The notes: generated by a model from the letters alone, not told the origin. DNA of 38,359 nucleotides from Acidobacteriota bacterium (GCA_021788095.1 JAJYLB010000034.1:1-38359), one strand, 5' to 3'; shown: positions 17,253 to 25,740, counted from the first letter of the stretch. Numbers and translations are program-made.

Positions 17253-17622
17253 CAGGACTCCGTGCTGGGAGTTTGAAACACAGCTTCCCCGTTGACTGCG
17301 TTGAAACGGCATCTTCACCACGGCAAAGGGCCAGGTGGTATCGGCTCATGAGCAGCTACGGGATAAAAAACCGGAACGAAGTCGTCCTGTGCAAAAAGCC
17401 ATCGTTTTCGGCCTCTCCCCCAGCGATCATGAAATGAGCGGGGATCAGCCGAATTTGTCTGGGATTTCCATTATGGGCTCCGGGCCGACCAACAACATAC
17501 CCCCGACTGACCCCGAGTGCAACTGCCGCCCAGGTCTTCAACGCTCGACGCCACCCCCGCAGCACCGCCTTCCAGATATCGTCCAATTATCGTCGTTGAC
17601 CCACTTCCTGGCCGCGCCTAAA
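17253..17622. other. divergent intergenic region, 370 bases
   Basis: Between the sulfotransferase start and the transglycosylase. The frame upstream of the transglycosylase stays open through it, but the translation is low-complexity and not protein-like. Apart from the transglycosylase promoter at its right end I see no gene, RNA or strong repeat. Confidence 0.5.
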
Positions 17623-17624
17623 AT
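17596..17624 (+). promoter_or_regulatory. sigma-70-like promoter of the lytic transglycosylase gene
   Basis: TTGACC (17596-17601) and TAAAAT (17619-17624) are 17 bases apart, the ideal spacing, and each matches consensus at five of six bases. The -10 box overlaps the ATG at 17623. If it is real, transcription begins near 17631 and translation must start further in, for example at the in-frame TTG at 17701. Confidence 0.5.
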
Positions 17625-19590
17625 GGCCTGGGGGTGTGCGGCTGCGGGAAGGGAGGGTGTTCTGGGTTTTGGGCTGTTCAAGGGGCAGCGGTTTCTGGCT
17701 TTGGGGTGGAAGGCTGCGGCACCTCTCGCCTTGACGGCTTGGCTAGCGGGCTGCGCCGGCCCGCGCCGGCCTGCGGCTCTCGCCCGCCCGCCTTCGACGG
17801 CGTCGCCCGTCTCCTTCGAGCACGCGGTGGCCCATCTCCCGCTGGCCCCGCCTCCTCATGCCGACCTCGTTCCTCCCGCCAGCCCCCGTTTGGACGTTCT
17901 GATCGCGCTCGTCAAGCGTGAAATCCACGCAGGCGAAGTGGCCTATCAATCCGGCAATCTGGCGGAGGCCCGGCAGCATTTCGATACCGCCACCAACCGG
18001 CTGATGGCTTCCGGTTTGAACTTCAGCGTGGATCCCCGGCTCGAGCCGTTGATGGACCAGCTCATCAACGCCATGCACGAATTCGAGGTGAAGACCGGGT
18101 CGAGCGCGGGCGGCGCGGCCGTCGCGCCTGGCCAGGAGCAGGAAGCGGAGCAGGGGACGGAACCCGCCTCACCCCTCGAAGAGATCGCGGCGGCGGCGAA
18201 CCTGCCCGCCAATCCCGAGGTGAACCAGAAAGCGGCGAGCGAGTTGCTTCTGGTTCCCCACGATCTCCCGCTCACGGTGAATGAGCCCGTGCTCACCTTC
18301 TTGAACTTCTTCGAGACGCCTCGCGGTCGCGCGATCATCGCACACAGCCTGGCGCGGTCGGGCCGGTACATGGCCATGGTGAGTCAGGTGCTCAGGCAGA
18401 AAGGGCTGCCGCAGGACTTAAAGTATTTGCCGCTGCCCGAGAGCGGGTACCAGCCGCGGGCGCTCTCCCGAATGCGCGCACTCGGCCTGTGGCAATTCAC
18501 CGCGGCATCGGGCCGACTTTACGGCTTGAAGATGGATCGCTGGGAAGATCAGCGCATGGATCCCGTGAAATCGACCGAGGCGGCTGCCGAGTACCTGCGG
18601 GATCTGTACGGCATCTTTCACGACTGGTATCTGGTGCTCGCAGCCTACGACTCCGGTCCGCTGACCGTCGCGCGAGCGATCGCGCGCACGGGCTATGCCG
18701 ATTTCTGGCAGTTGTACCGCCTGAACGCCCTGCCGCTCGAGACGAAGAATTACGTTCCCATCATGCTGGCGATGACGCTGGTGGCCAAGGACCCCTCCCT
18801 CTACGGTGTCGATGTCGCCGACCCCGAAGCGCCGGAGAAAACCGACGCCTTTGCGCCCGGCCGGTCCCTCGATCTGCGCCTGGCAGCCGATGCCATCGGC
18901 GTGAAGACCGATGTGCTCCGGAACCTCAATCCGGAACTGAGGGGAGACGTCACGCCAGACGATCCCGGATTTGTCTTACGCGTGCCGGTAGGAACGGCGA
19001 CGCCGCTGCTGGCGGCGCTTGGAGCGATTCCCGCATCGCACTGGGTGGGCTGGCGGCTGCATCGCGTCGGCCCGGACGACACGCTCGGGGCCATTGCGCG
19101 CCAATACCACGTCGCTGCCGGGGCGATTGCCGCCGCGAACGACCTCTCTGCGGACAGCTCTCTCGCTTCCGGCACGCTGCTCCTGGTCCCCGCGCCTCTA
19201 GGGCCCACGGCGCTCTTTTACCGCGTGCGTGCGGGAGACACGCTCGGCCGCATCGCCGGGCATTACCGCGTTTCCGTTTCCCAGTTGCGTTTGTGGAATC
19301 ATCTGCGCTCGAATCTGATTCGAGAGAGGCAGGTGCTCAGGATTTACGCTCGAGAGCGCGCGGCTTCGGAGTACGAGGTGGCCAGCGGCCCCGTGGCTCG
19401 CCGGAGGGGCCGCTCCCGTGCGGGCGAAAAACTCCGCGGGCGGAGTGGCGAAATTCATGTGGCTCGCAGTGGCGACACCCTTTGGGCGATCGCCCGGCGC
19501 TACGGCGTCACTCTGGGCGCCCTGCGTGCCGTAAACCCGGGAATCGTTCGCCGGGGTCTCAAGGCCGGCGAACATGTTGTGATTCCGTAA
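17623..19590 (+). CDS. MltD-like lytic transglycosylase lipoprotein with three LysM domains
   Basis: A peptidoglycan-cleaving enzyme of the envelope. A hydrophobic stretch ends in the lipobox L-A-G-C (C44 from this start), so it is likely a lipoprotein. The SLT domain (about 225-390) contains the catalytic glutamate E273 in P-L-P-E-S-G-Y-Q-P followed by G-L-W-Q-F, as in MltD. The usual Y-N-A-G motif reads Y-D-S-G. Three LysM peptidoglycan-binding repeats begin near residues 477, 532 and 611, each with G-D-T-L or D-D-T-L. The start is uncertain: this ATG has no ribosome binding site and sits in a promoter-like -10 box, while an in-frame TTG at 17701 would give a classic 18-residue lipoprotein signal peptide. 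Membrane-bound lytic transglycosylases make 1,6-anhydro-muropeptides during wall remodelling. Confidence 0.87.
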   Translation: MAWGCAAAGREGVLGFGLFKGQRFLALGWKAAAPLALTAWLAGCAGPRRPAALARPPSTASPVSFEHAVAHLPLAPPPHADLVPPASPRLDVLIALVKREIHAGEVAYQSGNLAEARQHFDTATNRLMASGLNFSVDPRLEPLMDQLINAMHEFEVKTGSSAGGAAVAPGQEQEAEQGTEPASPLEEIAAAANLPANPEVNQKAASELLLVPHDLPLTVNEPVLTFLNFFETPRGRAIIAHSLARSGRYMAMVSQVLRQKGLPQDLKYLPLPESGYQPRALSRMRALGLWQFTAASGRLYGLKMDRWEDQRMDPVKSTEAAAEYLRDLYGIFHDWYLVLAAYDSGPLTVARAIARTGYADFWQLYRLNALPLETKNYVPIMLAMTLVAKDPSLYGVDVADPEAPEKTDAFAPGRSLDLRLAADAIGVKTDVLRNLNPELRGDVTPDDPGFVLRVPVGTATPLLAALGAIPASHWVGWRLHRVGPDDTLGAIARQYHVAAGAIAAANDLSADSSLASGTLLLVPAPLGPTALFYRVRAGDTLGRIAGHYRVSVSQLRLWNHLRSNLIRERQVLRIYARERAASEYEVASGPVARRRGRSRAGEKLRGRSGEIHVARSGDTLWAIARRYGVTLGALRAVNPGIVRRGLKAGEHVVIP

Positions 19591-19730
19591 CGGCGGGAAG
19601 CGCGAGGCGCCTGCGGCGGGCTCCGCTTCCTCGCAACTGATTCTATAACAAGAGGTTAGACGTACTCCCCAGCAGAGGTTCCCACCCGCCACACCTAGAG
19701 CCAGGTCCCGGTCTCGCCAGGGGTTCTGGC

Positions 19731-19759
19731 TTGACAAAGTTCCGAAAGTCCGCTTAGAT
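19731..19759 (+). promoter_or_regulatory. probable promoter of the histone-like gene
   Basis: A perfect TTGACA (19731-19736) is followed after 17 bases by TTAGAT (19754-19759), a weak -10. It lies 54 bases before the preferred start of the acidic/basic protein and is the only promoter-like site in the 198-base gap after the transglycosylase. Confidence 0.45.
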
Positions 19760-19812
19760 GCGCGCGAGGCACCAAGCTGATTCGAGGGATGCCCGACCAG
19801 CGGAGGCAGCGC

Positions 19813-20178
19813 ATGTGGCTTAACGATTCTGGGGACATGGAAGAGATCGAAGCCCGTTTTGGCAACGACGAAGAAGAGGAAACCAATCTGGACGACCTCG
19901 GCGAAGGCGGCGTCGAGGAGGAGCCGGAAGAGGAAGAGGTGGTTTCGGCTACCGAGGAAGAAGAAACCGAAGTCATCGCAGAGGTCCCCGCGGCTCCGGC
20001 GGCGCGGCCCTCCGCCCCGGCGAAACCCAAGCCGAAAGCGCCGCGACCGCGGGCTGCCAAGCCGAAGGCCAAGGCGCGGGCAAAAGCCAAGCCCAAGAAG
20101 AAGGCGAAGGCAGCACGGAAGCGGGGCAAAGCGAAGGCGGGGCGCAAGCCCGCGCGACGCCGCGGCAAGCGACGCTAG
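19813..20178 (+). CDS. small acidic/basic, histone H1-like protein
   Basis: A 121-residue protein in two halves of opposite charge. The first 45 residues are full of glutamate with several aspartates; the last 60 are almost only lysine, alanine, arginine and proline in K-P-K-A-K-A-style repeats. Such tails are found in bacterial H1-like and AlgP-like proteins that bind DNA or RNA without a folded domain. No catalytic motif or membrane segment is present. The start is set by GGAGG six bases upstream of the ATG (19802-19806); an earlier in-frame ATG at 19789 has its purine-rich stretch too close. It stands alone, with its own promoter and a downstream terminator. The nucleic-acid-binding role is inferred from composition. 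Confidence 0.7.
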   Translation: MWLNDSGDMEEIEARFGNDEEEETNLDDLGEGGVEEEPEEEEVVSATEEEETEVIAEVPAAPAARPSAPAKPKPKAPRPRAAKPKAKARAKAKPKKKAKAARKRGKAKAGRKPARRRGKRR

Positions 20179-20258
20179 CTAGCACTCGGCTCGCCCGTCC
20201 CCCCGAACGATAGGAACTTGCCGGAACTACAGCCGGAGGGGATGGTGTGCCCGGGTGG

Positions 20259-20279
20259 GGCGCGTTCGGCGCGTCTTTT
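20259..20279 (+). terminator. rho-independent terminator after the histone-like gene
   Basis: A six-pair stem GGCGCG / CGCGTC (one G-T pair) closes a five-base loop TTCGG and is followed directly by TTTT. It ends just before the stop codon of the convergent regulator gene. Confidence 0.55.
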
Positions 20280-20281
20280 CC

Positions 20282-20986
20282 TCAGGTTTTCAGGCTGACT
20301 TGAGCGACGCGCCCAATGACGGCGTCGGGGTGGGAACTGGCAGGAAGCACGATGGCGGGGAAGCCGGAGTTGCGCGGTTGCAGAATGAGGGAACCGGCGG
20401 CCATCTCCGCGTAACGGGCCAGAACGTCGGAATCGCGGCGGATGGCGTAAATATTGCGGCGTCCGGGGCGGTAGGGCTCGAGCGAGACGTAGTGCCGGTC
20501 AACGAGCAGGGTCACGCGGCCACCCGCTTCCGGCCACATCGCTTCGGCTTCGCCGGGCTCGAGCTGGAGGGCGATGAATCGCGTCCATCCTTTTCGCGAC
20601 GCGGGCCGCGCCGGGCGCAGCCGGTTGAGGAAAGCCTGCCGGAATTCCAAGGTGGCGAGCACCTGCTCCCGAACGATGATCGCGGAGGCCGCCGCGCTCG
20701 CATCCACTACGGGAACACCGCTGAATTCTCCTTGGTGGGGCGGGGGCGCGGCGGCGTGGCGAGCCAAGTCGCGGGGATCGAACAGGTCGTAGATCGTCAG
20801 GCCCAGCACCCGAAGCATGCGATCGAGCGCGCGCAGCTTCAAACCCCGCTTCTGATTGATGAAATTCGAGATATGGGCTTGGGTAAACCCGCTCCTGCGG
20901 GCAAGTTGCATCCCGGTCAATTCGCCGGCCGCGATACGTCGTCGCAATTCGCGGCGCAGCGCCTCTTGCAGGGCCACGAATCCCAC
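20282..20986 (-). CDS. XRE-family regulator with S24 (LexA/CI-like) C-terminal fold
   Basis: A 234-residue predicted DNA-binding regulator. Residues about 20-62 form a helix-turn-helix of the XRE type (L-A-R-R-S-G-F-T-Q-A-H-I-S-N-F). The C-terminal part (about 135-230) reads like the S24/LexA domain: V-S-L-E-P-Y-R-P-G matches the usual S-M-E-P-T-x-x-x-G, with S168 at the nucleophile place, and later I-L-Q-P-R-N matches L-x-P-x-N. The lysine expected after the A-I-R-R-D strand is absent, so self-cleavage is doubtful and the domain may only dimerise or sense a ligand. It is divergent from a HipA-like kinase gene, 81 bases away, and is the obvious candidate to control it. The GTG start lacks a clear ribosome binding site. 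Confidence 0.75.
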   Translation of the reverse strand: MGFVALQEALRRELRRRIAAGELTGMQLARRSGFTQAHISNFINQKRGLKLRALDRMLRVLGLTIYDLFDPRDLARHAAAPPPHQGEFSGVPVVDASAAASAIIVREQVLATLEFRQAFLNRLRPARPASRKGWTRFIALQLEPGEAEAMWPEAGGRVTLLVDRHYVSLEPYRPGRRNIYAIRRDSDVLARYAEMAAGSLILQPRNSGFPAIVLPASSHPDAVIGRVAQVSLKT

Positions 20987-21067
20987 AAGTCCAAAATATA
21001 ACGAAGGGCTAAGGAAGGCAAATCGCCGCTTGCGGGTCGTCGGAATTCGGGGCTAGCATACGGCGCG

Positions 21068-21865
21068 ATGCCCACCGCCGTGGAACATCTTCGCCGGATG
21101 CGCGGGGGCGCGCAGCCGCAGTTGATGCGGTGCTCCGACGACGGCTATTACGTCGTCAAGTTCCTCGATAACCCCCAGCATCCCCGCGTGCTGGCCAACG
21201 AATGGCTGGGGGCGGCGCTCGGGACGTCGCTTGGCTTGCCCGTGCCCTCCGCGGCGATTGTGGAAGTCACCCCGGCGCTGGCCGAGCGGAGCGAGGATAT
21301 GGTGATTCAACTGGCGCGAGGCCGCCAGAGGCTCGGGGCGGGCCGCCAGTTCGGATCGCGTTACCCCGGCCATCCCGACCAACTCGCCGTCTACGATTTT
21401 CTCCCGGACGAGGTGCTGCTCGAAGTGGAGAATCTGCCGGATTTCCTCGGCATGCTGGTCTTCGACAAGTGGACTTGCAACACCAATGGCCGGCAAGCCA
21501 TTTTCTACCGGTCGCCGGGCGGCTCGCGCTTTCGCGCGCTGATGATCGATCAAGGGTTTTGCTTCAACGCGGGAGAGTGGGATTTCCCCGACGCGCCGCT
21601 TCGCGGCCTCTACACCCGCGCCTGCGTCTACCACGCCGTGACGGGTATCCGCTCGTTCGAGCCGTGGCTCGAGCGGCTCGAAAGCCGGCTCGGCGAGCGG
21701 GCATTCGACGAGGCGGCGAGCCGGATGCCGCCCGAATGGTACAATTTCGATCAGGAATCTCTCGATCGCCTGCTCGATCGGCTCTGGAGCCGCCGGCGGC
21801 GCGTGCGCGATCTGATTGCGGCGGCCAAAGACACGTACCGGCAGCCCTTTCCGAACTGGAAGTGA
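21068..21865 (+). CDS. HipA-like kinase-fold protein
   Basis: A 265-residue protein of the compact HipA-like family (HipA_2 type). Kinase-style residues are visible: K31 in Y-V-V-K for ATP, E45 in A-N-E-W, a catalytic-loop-like stretch with D133 and N140 in F-D-K-W-T-C-N-T-N, and the metal-binding D161 in M-I-D-Q-G. It lacks the N-terminal subdomain-1 of classical HipA and is about 60% of its length. Classical HipA phosphorylates glutamyl-tRNA synthetase and causes growth arrest; whether this short form does so is unknown. It is followed three bases later by a DUF3037 gene and faces an XRE/S24-type regulator, so the three probably form a unit. Confidence 0.82.
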   Translation: MPTAVEHLRRMRGGAQPQLMRCSDDGYYVVKFLDNPQHPRVLANEWLGAALGTSLGLPVPSAAIVEVTPALAERSEDMVIQLARGRQRLGAGRQFGSRYPGHPDQLAVYDFLPDEVLLEVENLPDFLGMLVFDKWTCNTNGRQAIFYRSPGGSRFRALMIDQGFCFNAGEWDFPDAPLRGLYTRACVYHAVTGIRSFEPWLERLESRLGERAFDEAASRMPPEWYNFDQESLDRLLDRLWSRRRRVRDLIAAAKDTYRQPFPNWK

Positions 21866-21868
21866 CCG

Positions 21869-22681
21869 ATGCCCGAAACCGACCTGAAAACGTACAGCTA
21901 TTGGGTAGTGCGCTACACGCCCAACCTCATTCGAGACGAATGGCTGAATATCGGCGTGTTGCTCCTCGATTCCGAGGGGCGGCGGCTGGAGAGCCGGTTC
22001 ATCGAGGAGAACGCGGAGTACGCCCGCGTCCGGCGCCTCCATCCGAACTCCGACGAAGTCGTGCTGCGAGCCCTCGCCCGCCACTTTCCCAGCGTGGCCG
22101 GCGGAGCGGAGGAGCCGGCGGCGTATCTGGCCAAGCTCGGCGAAACGCTCTCAAACGCCATCGAGCTTAGCTCCGAGCACGGCGTGCTGGCCGCGAGCTT
22201 CGACGAGGAACTCGACCGCCTCTACCAGCAGCACGTCGCTCCGCCGCGCCGGTTTGGCGCGCTGGGACGCTTCGTCGAGAACTCGCGCGCGTGGATTCTC
22301 GCCCGCGCGAACGACGCGTTTCGCGCGGCGGGACTTGCGGGAATGCTCGACCGCCGCGTTCCCGTCGGCGACTACACCTATCCGGGCGATCCGCTGCGCC
22401 TGGACTACGCCTACCGGCGGAACGGCACGCGCGGCTTCCTGCACGCCCTCTCCCTCGAGCGTGACGCCGGCCAAGCCAAGGCGATTGCCTACACGGCCGA
22501 GCGCATCCGGCTCCGGCTCGCTGCGACCGATTTCACGGTCATTACCGAGAAACCTCCCCAACCGGACAACAATCGGCACCGGTTTGTCGCGGAGATGTTC
22601 CGCGATCAGGGAATCGGCTTGGTGCCCTTGCCTCAGCTCGAGCCGTGGGCGAACGAGCTGCGCGCTCGGCTTCTCAGCTAG
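21869..22681 (+). CDS. DUF3037 protein, partner of the HipA-like kinase
   Basis: A 270-residue protein that opens with the DUF3037 pattern: Y-W-V-V-R-Y-T-P-N followed by E-W-L-N-I-G-V-L-L. The rest is helical and arginine-rich with no catalytic motif that I can name. DUF3037 genes are known to sit next to HipA-like genes, and here the gap is three bases, so the two are co-expressed and may form a complex. Its function is unknown; antitoxin, substrate or adaptor are all open. Its stop codon overlaps the stop of the convergent TPR gene. Confidence 0.8.
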   Translation: MPETDLKTYSYWVVRYTPNLIRDEWLNIGVLLLDSEGRRLESRFIEENAEYARVRRLHPNSDEVVLRALARHFPSVAGGAEEPAAYLAKLGETLSNAIELSSEHGVLAASFDEELDRLYQQHVAPPRRFGALGRFVENSRAWILARANDAFRAAGLAGMLDRRVPVGDYTYPGDPLRLDYAYRRNGTRGFLHALSLERDAGQAKAIAYTAERIRLRLAATDFTVITEKPPQPDNNRHRFVAEMFRDQGIGLVPLPQLEPWANELRARLLS

Positions 22682-23307
22682 CTGGCGGAGCCTTCCGGAT
22701 AGAGGAGTTCGGTGAAGCGAGGGTCGTCCTGGAGGTAAGCGAAGTCCTCGTCGTTGCGAGCCAGATAGCGGTTTTCGGGACGCAAGGCAATGGCCTGTTT
22801 GAGGTTTTCCATCGCCGATTCGGATTCCCCGGTCAGGCAATCGAGCGCGGCAAGCGCGTAGATCACGTAATCGGCCTTGGACGAGAGTTTTTGCGCTTTC
22901 TCGAGCGCCGCCCTCGCTTCATCCCACCGGCCCAGATTCATCATGGCGACGCCATGGTGGTAGTAATCGTCGGCGGTGCGGAGCGAGGGCTCGGGGACCT
23001 TGGCCATCCGCTGCTCGCAAATGCGAAAGTGCATTTTGGCGCGATCGGCCAATTCCTTGCTGGGACCTTCCAATACGCGCTCGAATGCCTGCTTGGCTTT
23101 CAGGAATTTCTGCTGGCGGAAACATTCGACGGCTTCGCCATAGAGCGCAAGTTGACGTTCGACGTCTGGATTCGTGACTTCCAAGGCGCCTCCCTTGGAC
23201 GGTCCAGTACCCGTTAAAGAACGGTTTTTCAGCGACTTCGAAGGGGACGATCGGTCTCTCGAAGCACCGGAAGAACGCCCCCCGTGGGCCTTGCCGGCGC
23301 GTGCCAT
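22678..23307 (-). CDS. TPR-repeat protein
   Basis: A 209-residue protein with a basic, serine-rich N-terminal 45 residues followed by tetratricopeptide-like helices (about 55-190): for example Y-Y-H-H-G-V-A-M-M-N-L-G-R-W-D-E-A and Y-A-L-A-A-L-D-C-L-T-G. TPRs bind other proteins; no enzyme motif and no signal peptide are present. The start is uncertain: the frame is open 24 codons further upstream, but that stretch reads poorly and carries a TATTAT -10-like box, so the ATG giving M-A-R-A-G-K is preferred. It converges with the DUF3037 gene and diverges from endonuclease V. Partner unknown. Confidence 0.75.
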   Translation of the reverse strand: MARAGKAHGGRSSGASRDRSSPSKSLKNRSLTGTGPSKGGALEVTNPDVERQLALYGEAVECFRQQKFLKAKQAFERVLEGPSKELADRAKMHFRICEQRMAKVPEPSLRTADDYYHHGVAMMNLGRWDEARAALEKAQKLSSKADYVIYALAALDCLTGESESAMENLKQAIALRPENRYLARNDEDFAYLQDDPRFTELLYPEGSAS

Positions 23308-23438
23308 CCCGCTGAGGGTAGCAAAAGCGGGGTTTGGCGTCAACCTCTCTCGACTCTCCATAGCTTCAAGATAATACATGCTTTAGCTCCCTGCCCTCCC
23401 CTTGACCCCCGGCCCCGCTTCCCACTACTCTCGTCGGC

Positions 23439-24134
23439 GTGAAGCCCGTCCTCGCGCACTCGTGGGACGTAACCCCCGCCCAGGCGCGGCAAATTCAGCT
23501 CGAATTGCGCGACCGAGTCGAACTCGAAGGCCGGGAAAGGAAGCTGCATCGAATTGCCGGCGCCGACGCCGCGCTCGATTTGCAGGCGGGCCGGGTAATC
23601 GCCGGAGTGGTGATCTACCGGTTCCCCGACCTCGTCGAAATCGAGCGTGTGTGGGCGGAAGCCCCGCTGACTTTTCCCTACATTCCCGGCCTGCTCAGCT
23701 TCCGCGAAATGCCAGCCATCCTGGCGGCCTTTGAGAAAGTGCACGAGCCGCCGGACCTGATTTACTACGACGGGCATGGCTACGCGCATCCCCGCCGGTT
23801 CGGCATCGCCTGCCACCTCGGCGTGGCGCTCGACCGGCCCGCGATCGGCTGCGCCAAATCCCGGCTCATTGGGAGGCACGAGGAGCCGCCGGCGAAGCGC
23901 GGGGGGTGGACGCCGCTCGAAGACGGGGAGGAAACGATCGGGGCGGTTTTACGAACGAGGGCCGGCGTCAAACCCGTCTACGTTTCCCAAGGCCATCGCG
24001 TGCGCCTCGGGCGCGCCATCGAGCTGGTGCTGGCCGTTTCCGACGGCTACCGGATTCCGCGCCCCACGCGCGATGCCGATCATTTCGTGGAATCGGTGAA
24101 GCGCGCTCGCTGCGCCAGCAGCGGGCAGGCCTGA
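23439..24134 (+). CDS. nfi: endonuclease V
   Basis: A 231-residue DNA/RNA repair nuclease that cuts one phosphodiester bond 3' to deaminated bases, mainly inosine. The active-site acids are in place: D43 in A-G-A-D-A, E90 in L-S-F-R-E-M and D111 in Y-Y-D-G-H-G. The signature A-H-P-R-R-F-G-I-A-C-H-L-G-V, G-C-A-K-S-R-L and V-L-R-T-R-A-G-V-K-P-V-Y-V-S follow as in known Nfi proteins, and the length is typical. The start is a GTG; no upstream ATG fits. It stands alone between a divergent TPR gene and a convergent citrate synthase gene. Confidence 0.95.
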   Translation: MKPVLAHSWDVTPAQARQIQLELRDRVELEGRERKLHRIAGADAALDLQAGRVIAGVVIYRFPDLVEIERVWAEAPLTFPYIPGLLSFREMPAILAAFEKVHEPPDLIYYDGHGYAHPRRFGIACHLGVALDRPAIGCAKSRLIGRHEEPPAKRGGWTPLEDGEETIGAVLRTRAGVKPVYVSQGHRVRLGRAIELVLAVSDGYRIPRPTRDADHFVESVKRARCASSGQA

Positions 24135-24194
24135 CGGTGGCGCAGGACTAACAGTCGCTGCCAATCCGATCTTACGAGCGTGGCGCGGCGGCTT

Positions 24195-25529
24195 CTACCC
24201 GCGGTCGTCGACGGGAACGTACTCGCGGGTGCCGTAGCCGAGGTAAACCTGGCGCGGCCGCGAGATCTTCTGCTCGGGGTCGGCCAGCATCTCCTCCCAC
24301 TGCGCGATCCAGCCGGCCATGCGGCCGATGGCGAAGAGCGCGGGAAACATCGTTACCGGCAGGCCCATCGACTGGTAGATGAGTCCGCTGTAGAAATCGA
24401 CGTTGGGATAGAGCTTGCGGGAGACGAAGTAGTCGTCTTCCAGGGCGATCCGCTCGCACTCGAGCGCGATGTCGAGCAGCGGGTTGCGGCCCATCACGTC
24501 GAAAACCTCGTAGGCGGTGCGCTTGATGATCTTCGCCCGGGGATCGTAGTTCTTGTAGACCCGATGGCCGAAACCCATCAGCCTCACTTCGCCCTCCTTC
24601 ACCCGGCGAATGTATTCGGGAACCTTCTCGACCGAGCCGATCTGGAGAAGCATGCGCAGTACCGCTTCGTTCGCGCCGCCGTGCAACGGGCCGTAGAGCG
24701 CGGCGGCCGCGGCGGCGGTGGCGCAGTAAGGATCGGCCTGGGAGCTGGCCACGCCGCGCATCGCGCTCGAAGAGCAGTTCTGCTCGTGATCGGCGTGCAG
24801 GATGAAGAGGACGTCGAGCGCGCGTTCGAGCGCGGGATTCGGCCGGTACTTCAGCTCGGTGGTCTTGAAGAGCATGTTCAGGAAATTGCCCGTGTAACTG
24901 AGATCGTTGTCGGGGTAGACGAAGGGCAGGCCGAGGCTGTGCCGGTAGGAGAACGCCGCGATGGTGGGCATCTTCCCCAGCAGCCGGTAGGTCTGTTTCT
25001 TGCGCGATTCGGCGTTGAAGATCTCCTTCGCTTCCGGGTAGAAAGTCGAGAGCGCGGCGACGGCGGAGATGAGCATGCCCATCGGGTGGGCATCGTAATG
25101 GAAGCCGTCGAGGAACTTCTTGATGCTCTCGTGGAGGAAGGTGTGATGGGTGATGTGGAACGTCCAATCGGCGAGCTGGGCCCGGCGAGGCAATTCGCCG
25201 TGGATGAGCAGGTACGCGGTCTCGAGGTAGGTGGATTTTTCCGCCAGCACTTCGATGGGGTAGCCGCGATAGCGCAGGATGCCCCGCTCGCCGTCGATGA
25301 AGGTGACCTTGCTGGCGCAGGCGGCGGTGTTCGTGAAAGCCGGATCGTAGCTCATCAAACCGAAATCGTCGTCGGCGGTCTTGATCTTGCGCAGGTCACT
25401 GGCGCGGATGCAGCCGTTGGTGACCGGCAGTTCGTATCGCTTGCCGGTGCGATTGTCGGTGATGGTGAGCGATTCGTGTTGACCGGATCGGGGTTCGGCG
25501 GCGTTGGCCACGGGCGAGGATTTGTCCAC
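24195..25529 (-). CDS. gltA: citrate synthase
   Basis: A 444-residue type II-size citrate synthase, which joins oxaloacetate and acetyl-CoA to citrate at the entry of the TCA cycle in the cytoplasm. The catalytic triad is visible: H248 in H-A-D-H-E-Q-N, H283 in G-P-L-H-G-G-A-N and D329 in Y-K-N-Y-D-P-R-A. The N-terminal beta domain typical of the hexameric, NADH-regulated group is present (residues about 20-60), although NADH sensitivity cannot be judged from sequence alone. The GTG start is supported by AGGAG eight bases upstream. It is monocistronic. Confidence 0.97.
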   Translation of the reverse strand: MDKSSPVANAAEPRSGQHESLTITDNRTGKRYELPVTNGCIRASDLRKIKTADDDFGLMSYDPAFTNTAACASKVTFIDGERGILRYRGYPIEVLAEKSTYLETAYLLIHGELPRRAQLADWTFHITHHTFLHESIKKFLDGFHYDAHPMGMLISAVAALSTFYPEAKEIFNAESRKKQTYRLLGKMPTIAAFSYRHSLGLPFVYPDNDLSYTGNFLNMLFKTTELKYRPNPALERALDVLFILHADHEQNCSSSAMRGVASSQADPYCATAAAAAALYGPLHGGANEAVLRMLLQIGSVEKVPEYIRRVKEGEVRLMGFGHRVYKNYDPRAKIIKRTAYEVFDVMGRNPLLDIALECERIALEDDYFVSRKLYPNVDFYSGLIYQSMGLPVTMFPALFAIGRMAGWIAQWEEMLADPEQKISRPRQVYLGYGTREYVPVDDRG

Positions 25530-25609
25530 TAGCTCAGCTCCTGACGGGAACCAAGGTTCCTACTCTACACCAATTCCCGCGGCGGAGGCGAAGGCGGGAA
25601 GGCCGTGAT

Positions 25610-25740
25610 CCGTGACCCGTGCCCCGTGGCGCGGGCTCCCGAATCTTCGGGACTTGCCCGCGGTCTGTTCTCCCTATCCCCAACCTTTGAGTATCGAGCC
25701 TCCAAGTCCCGGCTCGTGGCTCACTAGACACGGGTCACGG
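25610..25740. repeat. 12-base inverted repeat, arms 107 bases apart
   Basis: CCGTGACCCGTG (25610-25621) and CACGGGTCACGG (25729-25740) are exact reverse complements. The interval has no gene. It may be the edges of a small mobile or REP-type element. Confidence 0.6.

Noticed and set aside
19690..19730. Possible tRNA or small RNA before the histone-like gene
   Set aside because: AGCCAG and CTGGCT can pair, but there is no T-loop, anticodon arm or CCA-like end, and the inner stem is mismatched.
24180..25532. A 450-codon open frame on the plus strand opposite citrate synthase
   Set aside because: It mirrors a certain gene, and its translation is valine/glycine/arginine-rich without any motif. 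High GC keeps opposite frames open.
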